Positions 1 to 9,377 of a stretch of DNA of 64,000 nt are shown one piece after another. This DNA is from CAYFJO01 sp964343305 (GTDB taxonomy: Bacteria > Planctomycetota > Planctomycetia > Pirellulales > Pirellulaceae), in assembly GCA_964343305.1 (NCBI GenBank), contig CAYFJO010000008.1, forward strand, positions 1 through 64,000, given 5' to 3'. The notes under the pieces were generated by a model, which was not told where the DNA came from, did no database searches, and worked only from the letters and a program-made list of their open reading frames with translations. Each line of letters begins with the position of its first letter. Positions within the stretch are counted from its first letter, which is position 1. A program made the position numbers and the translations under genes.

Positions 1-182
1 ATACAACGGTCACGGTCGAAATCGACTTTGACCATCAAAGCGGCTGGCATCGCTATAAGAGAATCGACCTGCAGGCCAAGGCAAAGATCAACTACGAATT
101 CCCCACCGCATTCAGTGCCCACTGGATTCGCTTCACCACTTCCAAAGATTGCACCGCGACTGCCCAACTGACCTACGAGTGA
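1..182 (+). CDS. C-terminal end of a probable secreted protein (partial)
   Basis: The frame starting at base 3 is open from the window edge to a TGA at 180-182 and encodes the last 59 residues of a protein. The tail contains HWIRFTTSKDCTATAQLTYE. I recall similar endings (HWVR...DCTATAQ) from planctomycete secreted sialidase/BNR-repeat-like glycosidases, where they form the last strands of a beta-sandwich. That is family memory and cannot be tested on this fragment. The rest of the gene lies outside the window, so the function is open. It is read on the plus strand, and no other gene follows before about 361. Confidence 0.5.
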   Translation, partial: TTVTVEIDFDHQSGWHRYKRIDLQAKAKINYEFPTAFSAHWIRFTTSKDCTATAQLTYE

Positions 183-360
183 TTGACCCCCGTACAGGGA
201 ATTCACAACACAGCAACGTGAAGATCTCTAGCGGAGCGTCAATCGCGTTCAACCTTACGACGACAGTGAAGCGTCGGCACGCAAGCCGCAAAACGACTCG
301 GCTTGCAATCGACGCTACGCGCCCGCGGTCCATTAATTAGACCTGTCCGTTGGAACTGGC

Positions 361-720
361 ATGGCTGGCGCGTTGCTGCGAGAGGTCCGGGAGTTGGGTG
401 ACAAACTTCCGGGCGCGGAAGCCCTGCTCAAGGAAACCATCGAACCTCGCTTTCATTCGGCGTGGCGCAAGCTACTTCGCGCCGCCAGTTCGCTGCACGA
501 CCCCGCATCGGAGACGCCCGCGGTCGCCATCCGCGCCGACGTGAACGCAATTATCAACCGGCTGGCGGCAACGCTGATGACATTGGCCAAGGTCACCGGC
601 TTTCTCTCGACGCGGCCCACGCAGCGGCTAGTTCGTGAGGCCGCCTTCTTTCTCGTCTGGTCGGCGCGTCTGGAATGTGCCCTCGCCGGACGGCTAAGTC
701 GCATTGGTGCGATGGGCTAA
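361..720 (+). CDS. Small helical hypothetical protein
   Basis: A 119-residue reading frame starts MAGALLREVREL and is open from about base 337. It is Ala/Leu/Arg-rich and probably all-helical, with no signal peptide and no motif I recognise. No good ribosome binding site precedes the ATG. A competing 83-residue frame lies on the opposite strand (453-704), so the coding status is uncertain. It could also be a decayed gene beside the transposase-like gene downstream. Nothing else recognisable is seen in 183-360 or 721-1002. Confidence 0.3.
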   Translation: MAGALLREVRELGDKLPGAEALLKETIEPRFHSAWRKLLRAASSLHDPASETPAVAIRADVNAIINRLAATLMTLAKVTGFLSTRPTQRLVREAAFFLVWSARLECALAGRLSRIGAMG

Positions 721-1002
721 AGCCAAACTCTGGTGAGTTCGGCTACGATCGATCATCACAATTCCTAGCTGGGACAATTCACTCGCCCTGGTTCCTATCG
801 AGGACATTACCGAAGCCATCCATCACGCGGCAGCTTCGAAAGTGCGGCCGTGTGTGGTACCGATGCAGGTTAGCACAAGTCTCTAACTTGCGTCGGTGTG
901 CCTCACCGAAGCACGGTTTCGCGTCATCAAAAACTGCGTCCGCGCGTCGGATCTAAGCAGCCAAAAGAGGTCGCTCCACGGGTGTACCGATTCAGGGCGG
1001 AT

Positions 1003-3747
1003 TCACTTCCTTCGACGTCGTATGAACTCGTCGATATCCTCGATGCCTGAACGAAGAAACTCCAGTACACCCACCCCTTTGTATTTGCAGGTGACGCAAA
1101 CACTTAGCAGGATGAGATACTCAGCAATCGCGACCTCACCAATTAAACTCTCAATCACGTTTCGCAGCTTCGCGAATGCCTTGATTGCATGTTCAGCGTT
1201 GTTGTTGTTCCATGGCACATCATCGTGCTCCAGAAACGTGAACAACCTGTCACGATTCTTCTCGAAGCGCTGTCTGTACTGGACGGAGATGTTACTCGTA
1301 AAGTCTGCCTCGTCGAGCCATTCATAGAACTCAGACACTCGCCGCAGGTGTTTACTCAACCTTGACTTCTTTAACCCGCAATTGTCAATCGCCTCGATGA
1401 TGGGCCGCAGCAAGCCAGCGAAACGTGCCACGAGTTCCTTCAACTCTTCGTCAAACGGCTGCCGGAGAAGATCGTCGTTTAGGTCACGCATAAGATGTAT
1501 GAGACATTTCTGCTGTCGGCACGGTATTGAATCGTATCCAACATAGAAATCCGATACGAGGACACCATCAAAGCCTTCCAGCATGTCCTTTACCATGTCA
1601 CTCTCTCGCGTTCTGGTGAAAAAGAAATACACATCCTCCATATTGGTGACAACCCACACGTATCCGTCTTGGCCACCTTTCAGCCTGAAGTGCGTTTCGT
1701 CCGCGTGCACCAGTCTTCCGGCAACAATTCGGTGACGTATTTCATCGTAGGTAGAATGGTACTGCTGAGCTGCGTACCTCCTGCACTGAAGTATGGTAGT
1801 ACCATCCGTGGTGAAGCCAAGCAGGTCATTCACACTTCGCGCTATCGCGCGTTGGAAAAGGCATTGCTCCACCAATTGATAAACCACGTATGACAGAAAA
1901 CCTTGTCCGTATTTCCTTTCGGGCCATCGATCGGGGCGGCGTGCCACTACTGCGTTGCAGTGGCAGCATCGAAAGGACCGTCCCACATACTTCGCAACGT
2001 CGCGGGAAATCCCTCTTGCTGTGAACTTGATGTCGAATAACGTGCGAGAAGACTGTTGTCGCGTATAGAATCGTGTTGCGCCACATTCAGAACAAGAGTA
2101 AGGTGGTAACGGTTCGACAGATCTAGTCGCCCGGATGGCTCGCTTCTTCTTGGCCGCGTGTCGGCGAGACAATACGCGCAGACGAGCAGACGACTTGACG
2201 TACACCAAATTGCGTTGGTGTTCCCAATACGATGCTTCATTAATTGCCGCAAGATCGGGAGTGACGAGTTTCTGTCCGAAACCTCCAATATATGGCGAAT
2301 CGGTGACAGCGACGACATCGTCATCCGGAGTTGACTGGCAAAGGGAGACAACCGTCTGCGCTACGTGAGCCAGTGCCCGGCAATCATCCTCATTGTAGGT
2401 GAGCAACTGTTGCTTAGATTTCGGGTCTCCCGTTAACTCCCACTCGAAACGTCGGATCGCCGCTACGCCACCTGTCATCTCCGGGTCCATCCAACGAAAT
2501 CCCAGATGCCGTGCGATATCCTTGAGACTGTTCGTGTAGACTGGAAAGTAGATGTGGTGAAATATTGTGGACAGTACGTTCTTTGACTGGCCAACTAGAC
2601 GGTCGACGAATTCAGAATCTTCTCGAGCCTCGCAGTATCGCTTGCTCAAACGTTTAAGACAGGTCGTCTCGTAGCTGCCATAGTGTACAATCGTTGGTTC
2701 CTTCACCCCCTTTAGAACTTTCAAGAACGCGTCCCAGATGCTCTTTTCTCCTGAATGGCTGTCAGCCCAAAAGGCCCGGTAGACGAGGCGGTCGTAGTGC
2801 GGATAGCAGATACCAATCAGGTAGTAATACGACAGGTCCGGTTTGCCTTCAACGTCCACATAAACTGGAAAGGCTCCCAGATTGAGATCGGGCTTGCCGA
2901 GTACGTGAGTCTTTTGCTCTCGTATAGCTAGCGCCCTCAGGGCGTCGTGGCGTTTGCGGTAAACGGCGTCGGGGTCCTTGCGATTTCTGCGAAGACGAAA
3001 GGTATAAGACAACTGAGTGACAGTGAAGATTCCTTTCTGGTGCAGTTTCTGCCGATCGGTCTTCGGCATGCTGGAAATAACGCTTAGATCATCCGCCTCC
3101 CTCGCAGTTGTTCGACACCGAGTCTGGAACTCGCAATCCGAACAGCCCTTGTGCAACATGAATTCGGGTGGCTCTTCTTCCCCTTGCATAGCCATGACGC
3201 TATCGACGGCGTATCGAGCCTCGTTCAGAAGTTGAGGCGTGAGTTTCACTTTTGAGAGACCAGCCTGCGGACCATGTACGAGGCGGCCAAATTGAGGAAT
3301 CTGGCCAGTCTGCTTCTCGAGTGCCACTGCGTCAAACGCAATAAGAATGCGATGTTCCTTTCTGATCCGCGTCCCTGGGATGTGGCGATAAGGAATGAAT
3401 TGTTCGGCTGGTCCGTCGTGTCGGCCAGGAAGCCTTTCGACTGCATGCAGCGTCGTGTCGATACCGCCTGCCGTAATCTTGCAGTCAAAAAGTAGGCGTG
3501 CTCGGGTTTGTTGGAATGCGTCTCGTAAAGTAGTTCCCACGGGAAACGTGTCCGCCATCATTTTCCCTTCCAACTCGGTTCGCTGTTTACAGCGGAAGAA
3601 AGCGGCCTCACGCGCGCGATGCTCAGAGAACTGCGGATTGGAAGGGTTGGCAGCGATCGATTTCAAGTGAGCCCTGGTCGGACAAGCGAGGAAGGTCTCG
3701 ATATCGTAATCGTTGACACCCATCGCAGTGGTTTCACTATCCTCCAA
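1003..3747 (-). CDS. TM0106-type RecB-like nuclease fused to an IS66-type DDE transposase
   Basis: A single 914-residue frame joins three modules. Residues 1-215 look like a Cas4/RecB-type PD-(D/E)XK nuclease, with four cysteines (Cys22 and Cys202, Cys205, Cys211 in CSDCEFQTRC) placed as in iron-sulfur nucleases. Residues about 215-500 resemble the RNase-H-like exonuclease part of the TM0106 family (YVDVEGKPDLSYYYLIG, then YNEDDCRAL). After a CxxC...CxxC zinc ribbon (YSCSECG ... CCHCN) comes an IS66-like transposase core with Asp683 (HADETHF), Asp733 (VSDFYVGYD) and Glu852 (NNNNAEHAIK). No stop or frameshift separates the parts, so it appears intact. Two ATG starts are possible, 3747 or 3723. 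I could not see terminal inverted repeats or a target duplication. The domain calls are from motifs; joint function is unknown. Confidence 0.75.
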   Translation of the reverse strand: MEDSETTAMGVNDYDIETFLACPTRAHLKSIAANPSNPQFSEHRAREAAFFRCKQRTELEGKMMADTFPVGTTLRDAFQQTRARLLFDCKITAGGIDTTLHAVERLPGRHDGPAEQFIPYRHIPGTRIRKEHRILIAFDAVALEKQTGQIPQFGRLVHGPQAGLSKVKLTPQLLNEARYAVDSVMAMQGEEEPPEFMLHKGCSDCEFQTRCRTTAREADDLSVISSMPKTDRQKLHQKGIFTVTQLSYTFRLRRNRKDPDAVYRKRHDALRALAIREQKTHVLGKPDLNLGAFPVYVDVEGKPDLSYYYLIGICYPHYDRLVYRAFWADSHSGEKSIWDAFLKVLKGVKEPTIVHYGSYETTCLKRLSKRYCEAREDSEFVDRLVGQSKNVLSTIFHHIYFPVYTNSLKDIARHLGFRWMDPEMTGGVAAIRRFEWELTGDPKSKQQLLTYNEDDCRALAHVAQTVVSLCQSTPDDDVVAVTDSPYIGGFGQKLVTPDLAAINEASYWEHQRNLVYVKSSARLRVLSRRHAAKKKRAIRATRSVEPLPPYSCSECGATRFYTRQQSSRTLFDIKFTARGISRDVAKYVGRSFRCCHCNAVVARRPDRWPERKYGQGFLSYVVYQLVEQCLFQRAIARSVNDLLGFTTDGTTILQCRRYAAQQYHSTYDEIRHRIVAGRLVHADETHFRLKGGQDGYVWVVTNMEDVYFFFTRTRESDMVKDMLEGFDGVLVSDFYVGYDSIPCRQQKCLIHLMRDLNDDLLRQPFDEELKELVARFAGLLRPIIEAIDNCGLKKSRLSKHLRRVSEFYEWLDEADFTSNISVQYRQRFEKNRDRLFTFLEHDDVPWNNNNAEHAIKAFAKLRNVIESLIGEVAIAEYLILLSVCVTCKYKGVGVLEFLRSGIEDIDEFIRRRRK

Positions 3748-3973
3748 TGTTAAGACGCGCGGACGACAGCACTGAAGCTAAACGATTTCCAAACGCAAAG
3801 CCAGATCTGTCACACCGAGATCGAGCGCGAAGTGAGCTGTCCCGTCACAACAGTTCTCCTAAACTCCTTGCACTGGCCAACCTGCACCGGTCACATCGAC
3901 CCAACGCGTCAATTGCTGGTGCGTGACAACTGTCAGGTCATCGCCAACAATAACATTGGAAACGCTGGCGAAA

Positions 3974-6625
3974 TCACATCAACTCGAAAAGTGATTCTTC
4001 GCCGACGTGGGGACAGCAATTGTTGGCCAGTTCGGACAACGGTTGCGGACCGCCGAACAAAGGGAACCAATCGTCGATCGAGCCGAGGTAGCACCAGCGT
4101 GACGCCGCGAACAGCCGCTTGTCGTCGTCGCACAAGGTGAACTTGAGACATGGATGCTCGCGCTCGTAGACGATGATGTCTTTGCCCTTTACGTCCACTG
4201 CCGCAACAGACTGCAAGCCGCATTTCTGTAATGCTTCCCGCACCACTTCGATTTCCTGTTGCGTGATCAGCTTCGGTTGAATGCGGCGGCAATAAATCTG
4301 GCCACGGGGATTCTCGTAGATTTCAAATCCGTCGGGCAACTGCCCGCAAAGTTCTCCCTCGGATTTCTTCGAGAAAAAATACTTGGGCTTGCCGGTCTTG
4401 GTGCGGCCTTGATGAAGGTAGTATGTGTCGCCTTTGCGGTTCACGTGTTGAACGACGGTCGCCGCATCGGCGACTGTGGCGGAGCGTGGTTCACGTTCAC
4501 GTTGGCCGGTCTCGTCGAGGTCGGCAGCAAGTTTCCGAGAAACTTGCCTACGTGGCTGCGGCGATGTCCAACTCAATTGTGTTTCACTCTTGGGACCGTT
4601 GTCCGATTGTGGATATGTCTGCGTTTCCGCATTTCCGGACACAAAGTCAGGCACACAATGCAGACATGCCGCCAGAAATTCCAATTCGTCGGCCGTCGGT
4701 GAACCCGGCTGACATCCTGGGCGAAAACGCATCACCGCAGGGTACGCTTCGGGTGACGCGATCGGCCAGCCATGGCGTTCCACCAGGTAAAGGTCTGCCG
4801 GCGCCAACACCGCTTCTTCGTCGAAAATCACCGCGAAACCCGCCAAGTTCTCCCAACTGGCCCAGCCGCTGATCATGTCCGCCGCGTCCTGCCAGCTTTC
4901 ATGCACTGCCAAGCCCAACGTCACGCCTGTGCGGCCCAACACAATTGCGTAGCGCGCGGCGAAACCGGCAACCTTGGTTTCGATGGGAATTTCGCCCGGT
5001 ACGTGTTGCCAGGGCGCCCGGCGGAAATATCGGGCCGCCGCGTAGTAGAACGACTCCATGCTGTCGCGGTCCACGTCTTGCCCGTCGGCCAGGGCACACT
5101 TTTCCGGCCCGCCAAAGCTGGACGCCATCCGCAGGCAGAACGAGTGCAACTCCGGCAACTCGTCCAACAGCACGCACTGCACCTCGGCCGCTGCCAGCCT
5201 GGGCTGGAGAAAGTCGTAGCCGTCGGAATCCGAAACCTCGATCCGCCGGGGCCGCCCGGCAACTTGCAACATCACCCGCGCGGCATACTCCCAGAGGCGT
5301 TCCGCGGCCGGTTCGCCCGCGATCATTTTGGTACACAACACGTGACCGGACGCCTTGTCCATCACCAACACCGACCAGGGACGCTGGACGCCGACGTCTT
5401 CGTTGGAGATCATCATCGGCTGGTGAAAAAAATCGATTTGCCACGTCGCATCGCTAGGCGGCAGTTCGCGGACGTCGAAGTCGTCGTCCAGTCGCGGCAA
5501 CCGCTGGGCCGCCACCACATCGGCCATCCCTTCCAGCAATTGGCTGACCGGTTGCGGTTGATAGGTCAGGCGGCATTCGATGTCAAGTTCGTTCAGCAAT
5601 GGGCGCCATGCCCGGCGGAATTCGGTACGCGGCACTTCCAACCGCCGCGGCCGTTGGGGAGTGCCTTCGATCGGTCGCAAAAAAGCGGTCAGTATCTCCC
5701 GCCACACGGCATCGGGTGTGGGGTCGCCTTCGATCACCGTGAGGCAACGCATTTGCTCGCGCCGCACGTCGGCAACGCCCAGAACCCAACATGGTTCGTC
5801 GCCGGCCTGTTCAGCGTCCAACTGCCGCAGTCCGACTTGCCAGGACGCGTCTTGCTGTGGCAAATCGAGCAACTGTTCGTGCGGAAACGGCAATGCGGTG
5901 TCGGGCTGGCCGAGCGGCACACGGAGCACGCGGCGCACCCATGTCGCAGCTCCAGGAACGGACCGCCAAGCGGGAAGCAACAACCGGGCGGTGCTGTGTG
6001 TCGCATTGCGTCCCCGTTCGAAACGGATCGGCTGGTCGGCCCGCACCAAGCCGTCACCCAGCAAGTACTCCAGGAACTTCGCATCCAGCCGATTGGCTTC
6101 TTTCAGTAACTGGCACGACTCGTCGCCATCGCCGTGTGTGGCGAAAGCCCACAACGCTTGGGCATACCGCCAGAATGCGGTCGGTTCGTCGTAGTGGTCC
6201 AACAGCGGCCCGAGTTCCTCCAGTCGCCCGGCGTCCAGCAGGCACGCGGCAAGCCAATAGCGGGCGAAGAAATTGTCAGCCGGGTCGGCTCGCAATAGCT
6301 CCTCAAAGTGTCTGGCCGATTCTTGAATTCGCTTCAGCCGCCACAGCGCAGCGGCAATCCCGAACAAAGCCCGCAGATGGCACCTGCCATCCGGGTCGTC
6401 CCACAATCGGTCGCCGATGTCGTCGGTGGAAACCGCCCCAGCGTATTGTGTCTGGTCCAAAGCCGTTTGATAGATCTCTACGGCAACCTGTGGGTTTGGT
6501 TCGTTGTCCGCAATGTCTAGCAATCCTTCAACCGCATTCGCGGCAGCCTCCGGTTGCTCTTGGACAGCGGTCGTCGAACGGCGTTTTGCCGCGCGATTGC
6601 GTTTTCGTTTCTTTTTTCGTGACAT
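3974..6625 (-). CDS. Large cytoplasmic TPR protein with unknown C-terminal domains
   Basis: An 883-residue protein starting MSRKKKRKRNRAAKRR. The frame is open upstream to 6937, but that stretch runs through an inverted repeat and looks non-coding, so I use the ATG at 6625. A basic N-terminal tail is followed by TPR-like helices (about 30-200, e.g. RHFEELLRADPADNFFARYWLAACLLDAGRLEEL). The centre (about 200-650) holds two related alpha/beta units, including WSVLVMDKASGHVL, similar in my memory to DUF6930-type domains. The C-terminus has a small NRKGDTYYLHQGRTKTGKPKYFF module. There is no signal peptide and no catalytic motif I can name. Its only near neighbours are the transposase fusion downstream and the sugar operon upstream. 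The function is unknown. Bases 3748-3973, between it and the nuclease gene, hold nothing I recognise. Confidence 0.6.
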   Translation of the reverse strand: MSRKKKRKRNRAAKRRSTTAVQEQPEAAANAVEGLLDIADNEPNPQVAVEIYQTALDQTQYAGAVSTDDIGDRLWDDPDGRCHLRALFGIAAALWRLKRIQESARHFEELLRADPADNFFARYWLAACLLDAGRLEELGPLLDHYDEPTAFWRYAQALWAFATHGDGDESCQLLKEANRLDAKFLEYLLGDGLVRADQPIRFERGRNATHSTARLLLPAWRSVPGAATWVRRVLRVPLGQPDTALPFPHEQLLDLPQQDASWQVGLRQLDAEQAGDEPCWVLGVADVRREQMRCLTVIEGDPTPDAVWREILTAFLRPIEGTPQRPRRLEVPRTEFRRAWRPLLNELDIECRLTYQPQPVSQLLEGMADVVAAQRLPRLDDDFDVRELPPSDATWQIDFFHQPMMISNEDVGVQRPWSVLVMDKASGHVLCTKMIAGEPAAERLWEYAARVMLQVAGRPRRIEVSDSDGYDFLQPRLAAAEVQCVLLDELPELHSFCLRMASSFGGPEKCALADGQDVDRDSMESFYYAAARYFRRAPWQHVPGEIPIETKVAGFAARYAIVLGRTGVTLGLAVHESWQDAADMISGWASWENLAGFAVIFDEEAVLAPADLYLVERHGWPIASPEAYPAVMRFRPGCQPGSPTADELEFLAACLHCVPDFVSGNAETQTYPQSDNGPKSETQLSWTSPQPRRQVSRKLAADLDETGQREREPRSATVADAATVVQHVNRKGDTYYLHQGRTKTGKPKYFFSKKSEGELCGQLPDGFEIYENPRGQIYCRRIQPKLITQQEIEVVREALQKCGLQSVAAVDVKGKDIIVYEREHPCLKFTLCDDDKRLFAASRWCYLGSIDDWFPLFGGPQPLSELANNCCPHVGEESLFELM

Positions 6626-6648
6626 CGTTGTGGGGTTCTGTTGTTGTA

Positions 6649-6714
6649 GGATGGCTTTCCAAAGCCGTCCGTGTTGGATTTTGATGGCAGATGGACGGCT
6701 TTGGAAAGCCATCC
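6649..6714. repeat. Perfect 22-bp inverted repeat (REP-like hairpin)
   Basis: Arms at 6649-6670 (GGATGGCTTTCCAAAGCC...) and 6693-6714 are exact reverse complements, separated by 22 bases. The GGATGG/GGACGG-TTTCCAA pattern recurs at 35936 and 40493. It lies just upstream of the gene starting at 6625. The surrounding gap 6626-7142 holds no gene I can support. Confidence 0.85.
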
Positions 6715-7123
6715 CGATTCGGCGGCGCCAGAACACACACGAACCTTGTCGCCCACGTTGAATCGGGAAATTGACTTGGGCATGTGGCATCCTCCGTGGC
6801 ATGCTTGTACGAACATTTTGATCTGGCGCCGGGAAAAATGGCAAGAGCGGTTCTGCCATTTCCGTCTTCGTTTCCATTGTTTTTTCTCTGCCTATTTTGC
6901 TGTCGTCTGATTGACGATCCAGAAGACGACCAGACACCTCAAGATGATGGCCGCGCGAATTCTATTCCAACGAACACTCGCGACGGTGCGCGCTGCATCA
7001 CAGCGGTGTGTTGAGAAAGTGGGCGGCGGACGCGAGTTCATCCTCGGCTCCGGTTACCTCGTTCCGCGTCACACATCGATCGAGAACATGCGCGAGATGG
7101 TCCGCGTTGCCTGGCAATCCCGT

Positions 7124-7141
7124 CCTGATCCGTAGATCAGG
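7124..7141 (-). terminator. Short hairpin after the DUF1080 gene
   Basis: CCTGATC, a CGTA loop, then GATCAGG form a perfect 7-bp stem directly after the stop codon of the minus-strand operon. No T-run follows, so intrinsic termination is doubtful; it may only protect the 3' end. Confidence 0.3.
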
Positions 7142-7142
7142 C

Positions 7143-8432
7143 TCACTGTTGAAGTACCCAGATATTGCGAAACTGCAGTCGGTCGCCGTGGTGCTGCAGG
7201 TAGAACGGCATTTTGTCGGCTTGTTTCTTATACGGCGGACGCGATTTGTGCATGGTCGGCCCCGTGAGTTCAACGTTGTCCTGCACGAGGATGCCGTTGT
7301 GCAGCACGGTAAACGTTGCTGGTTTGGTCAACTGGCCGGCAGCATCGAAACGCGGCGCGTGAAATGTGATGTCGAAAACCTCCCACTCGCCAGGAGGACG
7401 GCAGGCGTTTACCAGCGGCGGGTATTGTCCGTAGATCGCGGCTGCCTGGCCGTCGGCGTAAATCTTCGCGCGATTGTTGTGCGAGTTGAATATCTGGACC
7501 TCGTACTGATTCATCAAGTAGACGCCGCTGTTGCCGTGGCTGCCCGGGTCAACAACCCGCCATTCGACGTGCAGTTTGCAATCGGCGAATCCCTGCCTGG
7601 TCTTCAGGTCACCCTTGAGCGTTTCCAGGTTGCCGTCCTTGATCGTCCACGGGCCACCCTGCCACTGATCGAGGTTGGAACCGTCGAACAGCACGATGGC
7701 ACCTTGGGGTGGCTTGCTGGAAGCGCTCAGCGACTCGAGGCTCTTGGGCTGCACGATCTTGGGCAGCGGGCGTGACGTATCGTGAATCTTCTCGGGGATC
7801 ACCGGCCGCGCCGTGCCCGGCAGTTGCTTGATGGCGATGTCTTTGAACATCACGTGCATCTTTTGCCCGCCGTGAAGCTGCAATCCGAAATAGCCCTTGC
7901 GCGAGCCTGGATCGTTCTTCAGTTCGGCAGTCTTGACGCCGTTGACGGTCACTGTGACGTCGCCGCCGATGGCGGTGACCGTCATTTCATTCCAGTCCTT
8001 GTTCTTGTAGTACTTCTTCACATCCTGAGGCTTGGGCTGCACGACCCAGGCACGTCCCAGTGTTTCGTACAACCCGCCGATGTCCTTCCCCGACCCATCG
8101 ATCTCGGCCTGAAAACCTTTCACCGAAACAGCGTGATCGACTTTCTGCGCACGGAAATAGAGGCCGCTGTTACCTTCGATCGCCTTGTAATTCAGCCGCA
8201 CTACGAAATCGCCGTACTGTTTTTCGGACAACAACATGCCATGACGCTTTTCCGTATTCTCCTGGCTTCCCACAATCATTCCATCGGTCACGCTCCATGT
8301 TCCGCCTGGAAGCGGACTCCAGCCCTTAAGAGTTTTGCCGTCAAACAGGGGAACGAAATCGTCCGCAGCCAGGGCGGGCGTGCATGATGTGACAAGAACA
8401 CAAAGCAAAAGAATCGTCTGATTGTAGCGCAT
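7143..8432 (-). CDS. Secreted double DUF1080 (3-keto-disaccharide hydrolase-type) protein
   Basis: A 429-residue protein with an N-terminal signal peptide (MRYNQTILLLCVLVTSCTPALAA). It contains two DUF1080 domains: about 25-205 (FVPLFDGKTLKGWSP ... GNSGLYFRA) and about 245-428 (IVLFDGSNLDQWQG ... GNSGVYLMNQYEVQI). DUF1080 proteins have a concanavalin-like fold, and members hydrolyse 3-keto-glycosides; which sugar is handled here is not shown. The ATG has an AAGGAG site. It is the last gene of a minus-strand set with the isomerase and PVC dehydrogenase, 48 bases after the isomerase. This order fits oxidation of a sugar, then hydrolysis and isomerisation in the periplasm, which is an inference from context. 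Confidence 0.85.
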   Translation of the reverse strand: MRYNQTILLLCVLVTSCTPALAADDFVPLFDGKTLKGWSPLPGGTWSVTDGMIVGSQENTEKRHGMLLSEKQYGDFVVRLNYKAIEGNSGLYFRAQKVDHAVSVKGFQAEIDGSGKDIGGLYETLGRAWVVQPKPQDVKKYYKNKDWNEMTVTAIGGDVTVTVNGVKTAELKNDPGSRKGYFGLQLHGGQKMHVMFKDIAIKQLPGTARPVIPEKIHDTSRPLPKIVQPKSLESLSASSKPPQGAIVLFDGSNLDQWQGGPWTIKDGNLETLKGDLKTRQGFADCKLHVEWRVVDPGSHGNSGVYLMNQYEVQIFNSHNNRAKIYADGQAAAIYGQYPPLVNACRPPGEWEVFDITFHAPRFDAAGQLTKPATFTVLHNGILVQDNVELTGPTMHKSRPPYKKQADKMPFYLQHHGDRLQFRNIWVLQQ

Positions 8433-8480
8433 TGTAATTTGCTCCTTTGGAAGTTCATCGTTTGGAAGATGGCGTGGCTG

Positions 8481-9344
8481 TTACTTGAACACGGACCGCA
8501 GGTACTTCTGATTGTGCATGTAGCTGTCCGGCACGCTCTTGCCTTTTCCGACAGCCGATTCGATGACCAGCCAGCCACCGTAGCCGATGTCGTCGATCGC
8601 GTCTTTCACCCGCCGGAAGTCGACGCGGCCTTCGCCGAGCAGGAAACCGTTTTCCTTGCAATGGAATTCGCAAATCCGCTTTCGACCCAACTCACGGATC
8701 TCCTTGTAGATGTCGTAACCCCGCTTCTCCATGTTGGCCGTGTCGTAGTAGACCTGTACGGCTGGTGAGCCAACGGCGTCGAGAATTCTCAGATGTTCGT
8801 CGGCGTTAAGCCATGTCTCGAGTCCGAGGATCACGCCGGCCTTCTCGGCCTGCGGCGCGACCTTCTTGAGACGGCTGATTACTTGCTGCTGTAATTCGGG
8901 CTTGTCCTTGATGTCGCCGCGACCGAAGAATGCCAGCAGGACGATCTTCTGTTTCAGTTTGGGCATGACTTCGACGCACTCGGCGACCCAGCGCTCGGCA
9001 TCGCGATCGGTCGCGTACGGAGTGCTGTTGAGCACGCCAATGGCTAACGACGCGATCTGGACGCTGTGTTGCTTGGCAGCCTGTTGATACTGGCGGCGGA
9101 CGTCCTCTTTGCGCAGATCGTATTGGCCGCCCGGTTTGCCGAAGCTGACTTGCACTCCGTCCAGACCGATCTGTTTGGCAAGCTCCAATGCGCTGAGTTG
9201 CCCGCCACGGCCAATCGACCAGTCGCAGGCGCCAATCTTGAATCGCCGCTGAGTATCGGCTGCAAACGCCGTAAGTGCGGGTGAAAGCGCAAGACCGGCT
9301 CCAACGGCCAACGCCTCACGACGGGTGATTCGATGCGTGTTCAT
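8481..9344 (-). CDS. Exported sugar-phosphate isomerase/epimerase-type TIM-barrel protein
   Basis: A 287-residue protein starting MNTHRITRREALAVGAGLAL, a Tat-type signal with a twin arginine. The rest matches the AP-endonuclease-2-like TIM barrel of sugar isomerases/epimerases: KIGACDWSIGRGG near the start, GVILGLETWLNADEHLRIL in the middle, VYYDTANMEKRGYD and a C-terminal metal-site segment (CEFHCKENGFLLGEGRVDFRRV, shown in part). The ATG at 9344 has an AAGGAG site. It lies 33 bases after the PVC dehydrogenase and 48 before the DUF1080 gene, so the three are probably one transcript. Planctomycete relatives are often annotated as sugar isomerases without a tested substrate. Confidence 0.8.
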   Translation of the reverse strand: MNTHRITRREALAVGAGLALSPALTAFAADTQRRFKIGACDWSIGRGGQLSALELAKQIGLDGVQVSFGKPGGQYDLRKEDVRRQYQQAAKQHSVQIASLAIGVLNSTPYATDRDAERWVAECVEVMPKLKQKIVLLAFFGRGDIKDKPELQQQVISRLKKVAPQAEKAGVILGLETWLNADEHLRILDAVGSPAVQVYYDTANMEKRGYDIYKEIRELGRKRICEFHCKENGFLLGEGRVDFRRVKDAIDDIGYGGWLVIESAVGKGKSVPDSYMHNQKYLRSVFK

Positions 9345-9377
9345 GAATGTCTCCTTAGGATCAATTGTCCTGTGTGA

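Noticed and set aside
1003..3830. Terminal inverted repeats of an insertion sequence around the nuclease-transposase
   Set aside because: I looked at both flanks and could not find a convincing pair or a target duplication.
4772..6109. Plus-strand 445-residue open frame
   Set aside because: It lies opposite the TPR protein gene and has no family similarity or ribosome site; it is a GC-rich shadow.
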